Below the pieces are notes generated by a model. The model did not search any database. It had not been told where the DNA came from and worked only from the letters and a program-made list of their open reading frames with translations. The position numbers and the translations under genes are program-made. From Alphaproteobacteria bacterium (lineage in GTDB: Bacteria > Myxococcota_A > UBA796 > GCA-2862545), in contig JACKEP010000009.1 of the NCBI GenBank assembly GCA_020632915.1, positions 62,001 through 126,000 on the forward strand: a DNA stretch of 64,000 nt. Direction: 5' to 3'. Positions 27,788 to 35,123 of the stretch are shown here, one piece after another; positions within the stretch are counted from its first letter, which is position 1, and each line of letters opens with the position of its first letter.

Positions 27788-28755
27788 CAGTCCCCCTCCC
27801 CGAACGCCCGCGCCGCGCCGCGGGCCTGGGCCTCGGCGTCCACGACCGCGAGGAACACGTCCTCGAGCGAGGCGGTGTCGGGCTCGACCTCCACCTCCGC
27901 CGGGAGCGCGGCCGCCAGGGCGTCGCCGCGCACGTGGGCGTCCGCCGCGCAGCGGGCCCGGAGTCCAGCACCCATCGTGGCCACGTCGACCACCCCGGGC
28001 ACCGCGAGCAGCCGGGCGCGCGCGTCGTCGGCGTGTGCGCCCGGTCCGCGCAGCACGAACAGGTCGCCCGGCACGTAGGTGGCCTTGAGCCCCTCCGGCG
28101 TGTCCAGCGCGGGCAGGCGGCCCGCCACCATCAGGCCCACCCGGGCGCAGTACTCCGCCTCGTCCATGTAGTGGGTGGTCACGAAGATCGTCGTCCCCGC
28201 CGAGGCGAGCTCGCGGATCAGCGACCAGAAGCGTCGACGGGCGACGGGGTCCACGCCCGCGGTGGGCTCGTCGAGGAAGACGATGCCGGGCTCGTGGAGG
28301 ATGGCGCCGGCGAGGGCGACGCGCTGGCGCATGCCGCCAGGGAGCGAGGACGTCCGGTCCTCGGCGTGCCCGTGCAGCCCCACGCGGTCGAGCGTCTCGG
28401 CGATGCGGGTGTTCAGGTGACGGCCGAACAGACCGTAGGCACCCCCGAAGAACTCCAGGTTCTCCCGCACCTTCAGCTCGGGGTACAGGCTGAAGCGCTG
28501 GCTCATGTACCCGATGTTGCGCTTGACGGCCTCGGGCGAGGTGCTCACCCGCGCCCCGGCCACGACGGCGTCGCCCGACGTCGGCGCGAGCAGACCGCAC
28601 AGCATCCGGATCGTGGTGGACTTCCCGGCCCCGTTGGCGCCGAGGTAGCCGAAGATCTCGCCCCGCCCGACGTCGAAGCTCACCGCGTCCACGGCGGTGA
28701 ACGCCCCGAACCGACGCGAGAGCGCGTCGACCTCGATCGCGTGGTCGGGCGTCAC
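27787..28755 (-). CDS. ABC transporter ATP-binding protein, second NBD
   Basis: A 322-residue ATPase: Walker A LGANGAGKSTTIR, Q-loop IGYMSQRFSLYPEL, Walker B IVFLDEPTAGVDP with the catalytic Glu, and an intact H-loop (TTHYMDEAE). Its signature is LPGGMRQRVALAGA: the canonical Ser is replaced by Pro. The C-terminal ~90 residues are the extra domain common to such ATPases. The start GTG overlaps the upstream ATPase stop by 4 bases. It pairs with the upstream NBD that has the opposite defect. The family resembles the second half of E. coli RbbA. Confidence 0.92.
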   Translation of the reverse strand: MTPDHAIEVDALSRRFGAFTAVDAVSFDVGRGEIFGYLGANGAGKSTTIRMLCGLLAPTSGDAVVAGARVSTSPEAVKRNIGYMSQRFSLYPELKVRENLEFFGGAYGLFGRHLNTRIAETLDRVGLHGHAEDRTSSLPGGMRQRVALAGAILHEPGIVFLDEPTAGVDPVARRRFWSLIRELASAGTTIFVTTHYMDEAEYCARVGLMVAGRLPALDTPEGLKATYVPGDLFVLRGPGAHADDARARLLAVPGVVDVATMGAGLRARCAADAHVRGDALAAALPAEVEVEPDTASLEDVFLAVVDAEAQARGAARAFGEGD

Positions 28756-29681
28756 GCGGCCCGTCCCGCGGCGTCGTCAGCGCCGACGCGTGCGAGGAAC
28801 ACGTCCTCGAAGTCGGCGCGGACCGGGCGCAGCGTGGCGTCGACCGTCGCGAGGGCCCGCGCCACCTCGGGCGTGCCGTCCGGCGTCACGACCAGCCGCA
28901 CCCGCGCGCCCGCGGGCGACATCGCGCGCACGCCCGCCACCCCGGTGAGCGCACGGGTCACGCGGGCGCGGTCGCTCCCTTCGACGACGTAGACGGGGTG
29001 GTCCAGCTCGCGCACGAGCCGTCCGGGGGCGCCCTCGGCGAGCATCCGCCCCTCGAACAGCAGCCCGACGCGGTGGCAGCGCTCCGCCTCGTCCATGTAC
29101 GGGGTGCTCACGAGCACGGCCATGCCCTGGCCGACGAACGTGCCGAGCAGCTCCCACAGCTCCCGTCGGCTCACCGGATCGACGCCGTTGGTCGGCTCGT
29201 CGAGCAGGAGCACCGCCGGCTGGTGCAGCAACGCGCACGCCAGCGCCAGCTTCTTGTACATGCCCCCCGACAGGTCGTCGGCGCGGCGATCGACGAAGCG
29301 CTTGAGCCGCGTCAGCTCGAGCAGGCGCTCGATGCGCGGCGACGCCTCGCGCCAGGGCAGGCAGTACAGCTGCCGGAAGAAGTCGAGGTTCTCGCCCACG
29401 GACAGGTCGCCGTACAGCGCGTAGCGCTGCGGCATCAGGCCGACCTGCTCGCGCACGGCGCCGTCGTCGGGGCGGTGGCCGAGGACGGACACGTCTCCCG
29501 CGTCGGCGTCGACGAGGCCGGCGAGGATGCGGATGGTGGTGGTCTTGCCTGCACCGTCCGGACCGACGAGGCCGTAGATCTCGCCACGACGCACCTGGAC
29601 GTCGATGCCGGCCAGGGCCTGCACGTCGGCGAACGCGCGGCGCAGGCCGACGGCTCGGATGGCCACCCCGTCGGTGCTCAC
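28752..29681 (-). CDS. ABC transporter ATP-binding protein, first NBD
   Basis: A 309-residue ATPase: Walker A VGPDGAGKTTTIR, Q-loop VGLMPQRYALYGDL, an intact signature (LSGGMYKKLALACAL) and Walker B LLLDEPTNGVDP with the catalytic Glu. The H-loop reads VLVSTPYMDEAER: the switch His is Pro. E. coli RbbA's first ATPase half also lacks this His, as far as I recall, so this gene looks like the first half of a split RbbA. The start GTG overlaps the hlyD stop by 4 bases. It acts in the inner-membrane exporter complex together with the second NBD. Confidence 0.92.
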   Translation of the reverse strand: MSTDGVAIRAVGLRRAFADVQALAGIDVQVRRGEIYGLVGPDGAGKTTTIRILAGLVDADAGDVSVLGHRPDDGAVREQVGLMPQRYALYGDLSVGENLDFFRQLYCLPWREASPRIERLLELTRLKRFVDRRADDLSGGMYKKLALACALLHQPAVLLLDEPTNGVDPVSRRELWELLGTFVGQGMAVLVSTPYMDEAERCHRVGLLFEGRMLAEGAPGRLVRELDHPVYVVEGSDRARVTRALTGVAGVRAMSPAGARVRLVVTPDGTPEVARALATVDATLRPVRADFEDVFLARVGADDAAGRAA

Positions 29682-30721
29682 GGGGCGTCTCCCGCGGCGA
29701 GCTCGACCTCGACGGGCATGCCGGGACGCAGCGCGCCGTCGGGGTTCGGCACGTCGACCTCGACCCGGTACACCAGCCGATCGCGGTCGGTCCGGGTCTG
29801 GATGTTGCGCGGCGTGAACTCGGGCTCGGTGGCCACCGTGGACACGGTGCCCTCGAAGACACGATCGGGCCACGCGTCGGCGCTCACCGTCGCGCGACCG
29901 CCGGCGCGCGCGGCCGCCAGATCGGCGTTGGGCAGGTAGAACGCGGCCTGGACGACAGACAGGTCCACCAGCGTCACCAGCGGCGTGCCCGGACCGACGA
30001 GCTCGCCGACCTCGAAGGGCAGCAGCCGCACGGTGGCGTCGACCGGCGCGGTGACCGTGCACTCGGCCACGGCCACTTCGGCGCGGGCGAGCGCTGCCTG
30101 GGCCGCCGCCGCCGCCTGATCCGCCGCATCGGCCTGCGAGCCTGCCGCCGCAGCCTGCTGGCCGGCAGCGCGCGCCTGGGCGCTTCCGGCCTGGGCCTGC
30201 GCCTGCACGGCGTCGGTCTGGGCGTGGAGCCCGTCGGCCTGGGCGCGGGCCTGGTCCTGCATCGCCGCGCTCACGTCACTGGACGCCGCAGCGAGGCGGC
30301 CGGCCTGACGCTCCGCAGCATCGCGCTGAGCGGTGGCAGCGCGTGCCTGCGCCGCCGCGGCCCGCGCGCCCGCCTCCGCGGCCACCACGGCCTGCCCCGC
30401 GGCGTCTGCCGCACGGTGGGCGGCAGATGCCTGCTCCTGCGCGGCCTGCACCCGAGCGCGTGCCTCGTCCAGGCCCGCCTTCGGCTCGATGCAGTCGAGC
30501 TCGGCGAGCACGTCACCGGCGTGGACCTGCTGCCCCTCGCGCACGGGCTGGGCGACGATGCGGCCGCCGACCCGCGACGCGACGCGCACCGAGGTGCCCT
30601 CGACGACGCCGGATCCCCCGGCGGGCCCGTCCAGCGCCGCACGCTGGGCGTAGACCTTGAGACCGAGGAGCGTCACGAGGACGACGACCACCACGGCCAC
30701 GATGGCGACGATGCGCTTCAT
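29678..30721 (-). CDS. HlyD-family periplasmic adaptor (membrane fusion protein)
   Basis: A 347-residue membrane-fusion protein that links the inner-membrane pump to the outer-membrane channel. It has one N-terminal TM (VAIVAVVVVVLVTLLGLKVY), a split biotinyl-lipoyl domain (RVGGRIVAQPVREGQQVHAGDVL... and TVTAPVDATVRLLPFEVGELV), and between them an unusually Ala/Gln-rich long coiled-coil hairpin (AAHRAADAAGQAVVAAEAGARAAAAQ split to stay short: 'AADAAGQAVVAAEAG'). The beta-barrel end carries TDRDRLVYRVEVDVPNP and GMPVEVEL. The start is the ATG ending at 30721 with GGAGGG upstream. It is the first gene of a five-gene operon that begins from a sigma-54 type promoter at 30768-30783. Confidence 0.93.
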   Translation of the reverse strand: MKRIVAIVAVVVVVLVTLLGLKVYAQRAALDGPAGGSGVVEGTSVRVASRVGGRIVAQPVREGQQVHAGDVLAELDCIEPKAGLDEARARVQAAQEQASAAHRAADAAGQAVVAAEAGARAAAAQARAATAQRDAAERQAGRLAAASSDVSAAMQDQARAQADGLHAQTDAVQAQAQAGSAQARAAGQQAAAAGSQADAADQAAAAAQAALARAEVAVAECTVTAPVDATVRLLPFEVGELVGPGTPLVTLVDLSVVQAAFYLPNADLAAARAGGRATVSADAWPDRVFEGTVSTVATEPEFTPRNIQTRTDRDRLVYRVEVDVPNPDGALRPGMPVEVELAAGDAP

Positions 30722-30767
30722 GGTCCCTCCTGACCCGCGAACCGGCGCGGGTCGGACCGCAGGGCAT

Positions 30768-30783
30768 GGCAGGGACCGTGCCA
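30768..30783 (-). promoter_or_regulatory. sigma-54 type promoter for the exporter operon
   Basis: Read on the minus strand the sequence is TGGCACGGTCCCTGCC. It matches the sigma-54 consensus TGGCAC(G)-N4-TTGC(A/T) at 11 of 13 defined positions, with the invariant GG and GC correctly spaced. Predicted transcription start is near 30757, leaving a leader of about 35 bases before hlyD. The identical 16 bases occur in the opposite direction at 30902-30917. Confidence 0.7.
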
Positions 30784-30821
30784 GCGCCGAACGGCCCGCA
30801 GCGGGCACGCAGGCCGCCCAC

Positions 30822-30841
30822 GTGTACGGATCTCCGTACAC
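30822..30841. promoter_or_regulatory. perfect 20-base palindrome, likely enhancer (UAS) of the NtrC-type regulator
   Basis: The sequence GTGTACGGATCTCCGTACAC has 9-base arms around a TC centre. It lies between the two divergent sigma-54 type promoters, 38 bases from the minus-strand promoter element and 60 from the plus-strand one. A dimeric activator site at the centre of the region could serve both promoters. A TetR-type operator is an alternative, but no such regulator gene is nearby, while an NtrC-family response regulator is encoded in the operon to the right. Confidence 0.62.
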
Positions 30842-30901
30842 CGTGTCGTCTCCGCCTCACAGCCACGCCCGGTCCAGCCCCCTCCAGCGCGCCGTGGACG
30901 A

Positions 30902-30917
30902 TGGCACGGTCCCTGCC
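30902..30917 (+). promoter_or_regulatory. sigma-54 type promoter for the tolC-kinase-regulator operon
   Basis: The sequence TGGCACGGTCCCTGCC matches the -24/-12 sigma-54 consensus at 11 of 13 defined positions, with GG and GC at the right spacing. The predicted transcription start is near 30929, about 19 bases before the tolC start region. The same 16 bases occur on the other strand at 30768-30783, so both operons seem to share one control mode. Confidence 0.7.
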
Positions 30918-30947
30918 CTGGGGCTCCGCCGGACCTTGGAAGGTGTG

Positions 30948-32324
30948 ATGATGCGATCGCTCCGCGTGCTGCCCCTGTTGCTCGCGCTCACCGGCGCCCG
31001 GGCCGCCCTGGCCTCCGACGCGACCCTGGGACGGGCCGAGCCGCCCGTCCTGACCCTGTCGCTCGCCGAAGCCACCCAGCGCTTCCGCGACGACAGCCCG
31101 ACGGCCACCGAGCTGGCTGCGCGCGTCGCGCAGGCGAAGGCGACGGTGCACCTCGCCACCCAGCCCCTCCAACCGCTGCTCGCAGCGCAGGGCGGCTACA
31201 CCCGCAACAACGCCGAGGCGAAGGTGTCCTTCGCCACGATCTTCGACACCCTCGGCAGCGCCCTGCCCGTCCAGATCGACATCGACACCTCCCAGCTGCC
31301 GGCCGACCTGATCATCCAGCCGCTCGACCTGTGGAGCGGGGGCGCGTCGCTGACCGTGCCGTTGTTCGACGGCGTGGCCTGGTCCAACCTGGGCGCCGCG
31401 AAGCAGGGCGCCCGTGCCACGGCCTCCGGGGTGACGCGCGCGCGTGAGCAGGCCGAGTCCGGGCTCGCCAAGGCGGCGTGGCAGGCCCAGGCGGCCGAGG
31501 AGGTCCTGGACGCGGCGACCCGCGCCGTGCAGGCGGCCAGCGCCCACCTCGACGACGCGCAGGCGCGCGTCGACGCGGGGCTGGGCACGCGGCTGGAGGT
31601 GCTGCAGGCCCAGACCGAGCTGTCGCGTCGCCAGAGCGAGGTCGTGCAGGCCGCGGCCGACGTCGATCGCGCCCACCGCTTCGTCGCGGCCCTGCTCGGT
31701 GTCGACGGACCGGTCCGCATCGTGCCGCCGGAGCTGCCCCTCGGTGGGGCGTCGTCGTCCCAGGGCGATCCCAGCCCCGACGACCGCGCCGACGTCGCGG
31801 CCAAGCGCTTCGCCCTGGCCGCCAGCCAGGCGCAGGTGCGATCCGCGTGGTGGCGCCACGCGCCCACGTTCCAGGCCTTCGGACAGGTCTCGGCCCAGAC
31901 GACCCCGTTCCCCACCGGCCTGGACTACGCGTGGCGCGTGGGCGTGCAGGCCACGTGGGTCCTGTACGACGGTGGCGCACGCTACGGTCTGCTGGAGCAG
32001 GCCAGGGCCCAGCGCCTGTCCGCGGAGGCCGGGCTCGAGCAGGCCCGCCGTGACGCCGCGCGGGAGGCCGCGGACGCCGCCCAGGGCATCGAGGTGGCGG
32101 CCGAGCGGGTCCGGCTGGCCGAGGCCGCCGTCGCCACCGCGACCGACGGGGCCGGCACCGCCCAGCGCCTCTACGCCGCGGGCGTCGCCACCTCCCTCGA
32201 CGTGGTCGACGCCAACCAGCGCCTGCGCGACACCGAGGTCGCCCTCGCCCGCGCGCGCGCCGGCGCGGGCATCGCGTGGGTCGACCTGGGGCTTGCCACC
32301 GGACGGACGGACCCGACGCCGTGA
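30948..32324 (+). CDS. TolC-family outer membrane efflux protein
   Basis: A 458-residue outer-membrane channel with a signal peptide (MRSLRVLPLLLALTGARAALA). It has the duplicated helical-hairpin layout of TolC: long coiled segments such as AAEEVLDAATRAVQAASAHLDDA and, in the second half, a repeated AREAADAAQGIEVAAERVRL, ending in RLYAAGVATSLDVVDANQRLRDTEVALA. The start is one of the in-frame ATG codons at 30948 or 30951, downstream of GGAAGG. It completes a three-part exporter with the divergent HlyD/ABC genes. Its stop overlaps the kinase start by 4 bases, so its expression is tied to a two-component system. Confidence 0.9.
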   Translation: MMRSLRVLPLLLALTGARAALASDATLGRAEPPVLTLSLAEATQRFRDDSPTATELAARVAQAKATVHLATQPLQPLLAAQGGYTRNNAEAKVSFATIFDTLGSALPVQIDIDTSQLPADLIIQPLDLWSGGASLTVPLFDGVAWSNLGAAKQGARATASGVTRAREQAESGLAKAAWQAQAAEEVLDAATRAVQAASAHLDDAQARVDAGLGTRLEVLQAQTELSRRQSEVVQAAADVDRAHRFVAALLGVDGPVRIVPPELPLGGASSSQGDPSPDDRADVAAKRFALAASQAQVRSAWWRHAPTFQAFGQVSAQTTPFPTGLDYAWRVGVQATWVLYDGGARYGLLEQARAQRLSAEAGLEQARRDAAREAADAAQGIEVAAERVRLAEAAVATATDGAGTAQRLYAAGVATSLDVVDANQRLRDTEVALARARAGAGIAWVDLGLATGRTDPTP

Positions 32325-33706
32325 ACCTCGCCGCGCCCCACGACAGCGATACGCTGGAGGCGATGCCCTCGACGCCCGCGCCCGTCGACCTGCAGGTCGG
32401 CCCTGACGTGACCCGCCAGTACGTCCACGACGAGCTGGCCGAGCTGCTGCGTCGCGGCGTGGGCGTCCGCGTCTGGCTCACCCCCCTGCTGGTCGCCTTC
32501 GCGGGCATCGTCTGCCTGCTCGATCCCACGCCGTGGCGGCTGACGCTCATGGGGGTCACCGGCGCCAGCGGCCTGCTGCTCGCCTCGTCGTCGGCGGCGT
32601 GGGTGCGCCGCCACGGCCTGCCCGAGCAGGCGGTCGAGCGCAACGCTGCGGCCATGGCGCTGTTCCAGGGCGTGATGGTGATCGGGACCGGCGGCATGCG
32701 CAGCCCGCTGCTGCCGATCCTGGCGCCGATGGCGGTCATGTCGGGCCTCGTGCTGGAGCGGTGGACCGCGACCGCCCGCGTGGTGGGCATCCAGATCGCC
32801 CTGCTCGCGTTCGCCACCGCCGGCGAGCTGTCCGGCTGGCTCCCCCCGCTCGCGCTCAACCGCGCCGCCCCCACCCTGTCGTGGGGCACCCACGACCCGT
32901 GGGAGGTGGTGGTGCTGACCATCGTCGTGGTCGTCGGCAGCACGCTCGGTCGCACCATCCGCCACCGCTTCGAGCACATGGTCGACCAGGCGCTGCGGGC
33001 GCGTGCCGACCAGCTCCAGACCTGGCAGGCGTGGTCCCACGACCTCGAGGTCCTCGGCGCCGAGATCGCCCACGAGCTCAAGAACCCGCTGGCCAGCGTC
33101 AAGGGACTGGCCGCCCTCGTGGCCCGCGACCTGCCCGAGGGACGCGCCGCCGAGCGCCTCGCCGTGCTCCGCGGCGAGACGGACCGGATGGAGGAGATCC
33201 TCGAGTCCTTCCTGACCTGGTCGCGCCCGCTGTCGCCGTTGACCTTGTCCTCCGTCGTCCCCGGCGAGCTCCTCGCGCGGGTCGCCGAGCTGCACGAGGG
33301 CCTCGCCCGGGCCCGCGGCGTCACGCTGTCGGTCCACGGCGCCGGTCCGGCCGTCCGCGCCGATCGACGCAAGCTCACGCAGGTGCTGGTCAACCTGGTC
33401 CAGAACGCGCTCGCGGTCGCGCCCGCGGGCTCCGAGGTCGCGCTGTCGGCCGCCCCGGAGGACGACGGCATCCGGCTCGACGTCGGCGACCGTGGCCCCG
33501 GCGTCCCCGAGGCCCTCGCCGACCGGGTGTTCGCGCCCGGCGTCACCTCGCGACCCGACGGCAGCGGCCTCGGCCTGACCATCAGCCTCGCCATCGTGCG
33601 CCAGCACGGCGGTCGCCTCGATCTGCGCGCCCGCGACGGCGGCGGGACGGTGGCCCGGGTGTGGGTGCCCACGTCGGGACCTGCCCTGCCGGACGCGGCC
33701 CCATGA
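32321..33706 (+). CDS. sensor histidine kinase
   Basis: A 461-residue inner-membrane kinase. The N-terminal third has about five hydrophobic helices (VWLTPLLVAFAGIVCLL, LTLMGVTGASGLLLASS, VVVLTIVVVVGSTLG and others). The kinase core follows: H-box EIAHELKNPLASVKG with the phospho-acceptor His near residue 251, N-box NLVQNALAVAP, G1 DRGPGVPEA and G2 GSGLGLTISLAI. This is an NtrB-type HisKA/HATPase order. The start GTG overlaps tolC (GTGA); an ATG at 32363 is an alternative. No periplasmic sensor domain of size is seen, so it probably senses within the membrane. It pairs with the NtrC-type regulator directly downstream. Confidence 0.9.
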   Translation: MNLAAPHDSDTLEAMPSTPAPVDLQVGPDVTRQYVHDELAELLRRGVGVRVWLTPLLVAFAGIVCLLDPTPWRLTLMGVTGASGLLLASSSAAWVRRHGLPEQAVERNAAAMALFQGVMVIGTGGMRSPLLPILAPMAVMSGLVLERWTATARVVGIQIALLAFATAGELSGWLPPLALNRAAPTLSWGTHDPWEVVVLTIVVVVGSTLGRTIRHRFEHMVDQALRARADQLQTWQAWSHDLEVLGAEIAHELKNPLASVKGLAALVARDLPEGRAAERLAVLRGETDRMEEILESFLTWSRPLSPLTLSSVVPGELLARVAELHEGLARARGVTLSVHGAGPAVRADRRKLTQVLVNLVQNALAVAPAGSEVALSAAPEDDGIRLDVGDRGPGVPEALADRVFAPGVTSRPDGSGLGLTISLAIVRQHGGRLDLRARDGGGTVARVWVPTSGPALPDAAP

Positions 33707-35067
33707 CGTCGCGCGTCCTGGTCGTGGACGACGACGCTGGCGTGCGGTTCACCATCCGCAGCGTCCTGGAGGACGAGGGCCTCGACGTCGAGGAGGCGGC
33801 CGACGGCCAGGCGGCGCTCGAACGGGTCGACGACGACGACGCCCCCCCGCTCGACCTGGTCATCACGGACCTGCGCATGCCGCGGCTGGACGGCATGGGC
33901 CTGCTCGCGCGCCTGCAGGGCCGGCCTCACGCTCCCCGCGTGGTGCTCATCACCGCCCACGGCGACGAGCGGACCGCGGTCGCCGCGATGAAGACCGGCG
34001 CCTTCGACTACTTCCGCAAGCCCTTCGACATCGACGACCTCCTGGCCGTCGTGCGTCGCGCGGTGGAGACCGTCCGCCTTCAGGGGGAGAACGAGCGCCT
34101 GCAGGGCGAGCTCAACCTGTCCCGGTCGATGGTGTTCCGCTCCCCCGCCCTGTCGCGCCTCGCCGTGCTCGTCCAGCGCGTGGCACCACGCGACGTCACC
34201 GTGTTGATCACGGGCGAGTCGGGCACCGGCAAGGAGCGCGTGGCCGAGGCGATCGTGCGGGCGTCTGCGCGGGCGGCACGTCCGTTCGTGCGCTTCAACT
34301 GCGCCAGCCTCGGCCCCGAGCTCGCCGAGGCCGAGCTGTTCGGCCACGCCAAGGGCGCGTTCACCGGCGCCCACCGCCAGCGCCCCGGGCTGTTCCGCGA
34401 AGCCGACGGCGGCACCCTGCTCCTCGACGAGATCGGCGAGCTCGCGCCGATCGTCCAGGCGCGCCTGTTGCGGGTGCTCCAGAGCGGTGAGGTCCGGCCG
34501 GTCGGCGAGGACCGCCCCGTCAAGGTCGACGTCCGCGTGGTGGCCGCCACCCACCGTGACCTGCAGGGCATGGTCGCCGACGGCAGCTTCCGCGAGGACC
34601 TGTACTACCGGCTCGCCGTGGTCCACCTGCACCTGCCGCCGCTGCGGGAGCGGCCCGACGACCTGCCGCCGCTCGTGGAGCACTTCCTGCGGGTGCACGC
34701 CTCCACCTTCGGCACCGGACCCATCGCCCAGCCCCCCGAGCTGGTCTCCCGGCTGACGGCGCTGCCCTGGCCGGGCAACGTGCGCCAGCTGTCGAACACC
34801 ATCGAGATGCTGGTGGCCCTGTCCGTCGACGGCGCCCTCGACCTGTCGCTCCTCCCCGACCCCGAGCGCCCCGCCACCGAAGACGACCCGCCAACCTCGT
34901 GGTCGCTCAAGCAACGCATGGACGCGTACGAGCGCGGCCTGCTCGTCGAGGCGTTGGAGCGCACGCGGGGCGTGAAGGCCGAGGCCGCCCGGCAGCTCGG
35001 GATCAGCCGGGTCACGCTGTACGACAAGCTCGCCCGCCACGGCCTGTCCTCCGACGACGACCGGTGA
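33703..35067 (+). CDS. NtrC-family sigma-54-dependent response regulator
   Basis: A 454-residue transcription activator. Receiver domain at about 1-120: VLVVDDDAG and LVITDLRMPRLDG with the phospho-acceptor Asp at residue 56. The central AAA+ domain has Walker A GESGTGKE near residue 170, the GAFTGA sigma-54 contact motif near 219, Walker B GTLLLDEIGE near 242, and the downstream ATHRDLQGMV and PWPGNVRQLSNTIEML. The C-terminal helix-turn-helix is Fis type (EAARQLGISRVTLYDKL). The ATG overlaps the kinase stop. The complete GAFTGA, plus two sigma-54 type promoters in the same locus, argues that it activates both divergent operons and therefore itself. Confidence 0.94.
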   Translation: MTSRVLVVDDDAGVRFTIRSVLEDEGLDVEEAADGQAALERVDDDDAPPLDLVITDLRMPRLDGMGLLARLQGRPHAPRVVLITAHGDERTAVAAMKTGAFDYFRKPFDIDDLLAVVRRAVETVRLQGENERLQGELNLSRSMVFRSPALSRLAVLVQRVAPRDVTVLITGESGTGKERVAEAIVRASARAARPFVRFNCASLGPELAEAELFGHAKGAFTGAHRQRPGLFREADGGTLLLDEIGELAPIVQARLLRVLQSGEVRPVGEDRPVKVDVRVVAATHRDLQGMVADGSFREDLYYRLAVVHLHLPPLRERPDDLPPLVEHFLRVHASTFGTGPIAQPPELVSRLTALPWPGNVRQLSNTIEMLVALSVDGALDLSLLPDPERPATEDDPPTSWSLKQRMDAYERGLLVEALERTRGVKAEAARQLGISRVTLYDKLARHGLSSDDDR

Positions 35068-35123
35068 CGCCGTCGCGGGGCGGCGGCGCGCGATGCTACG
35101 TGCACCGACCCGGGAGAACCACC

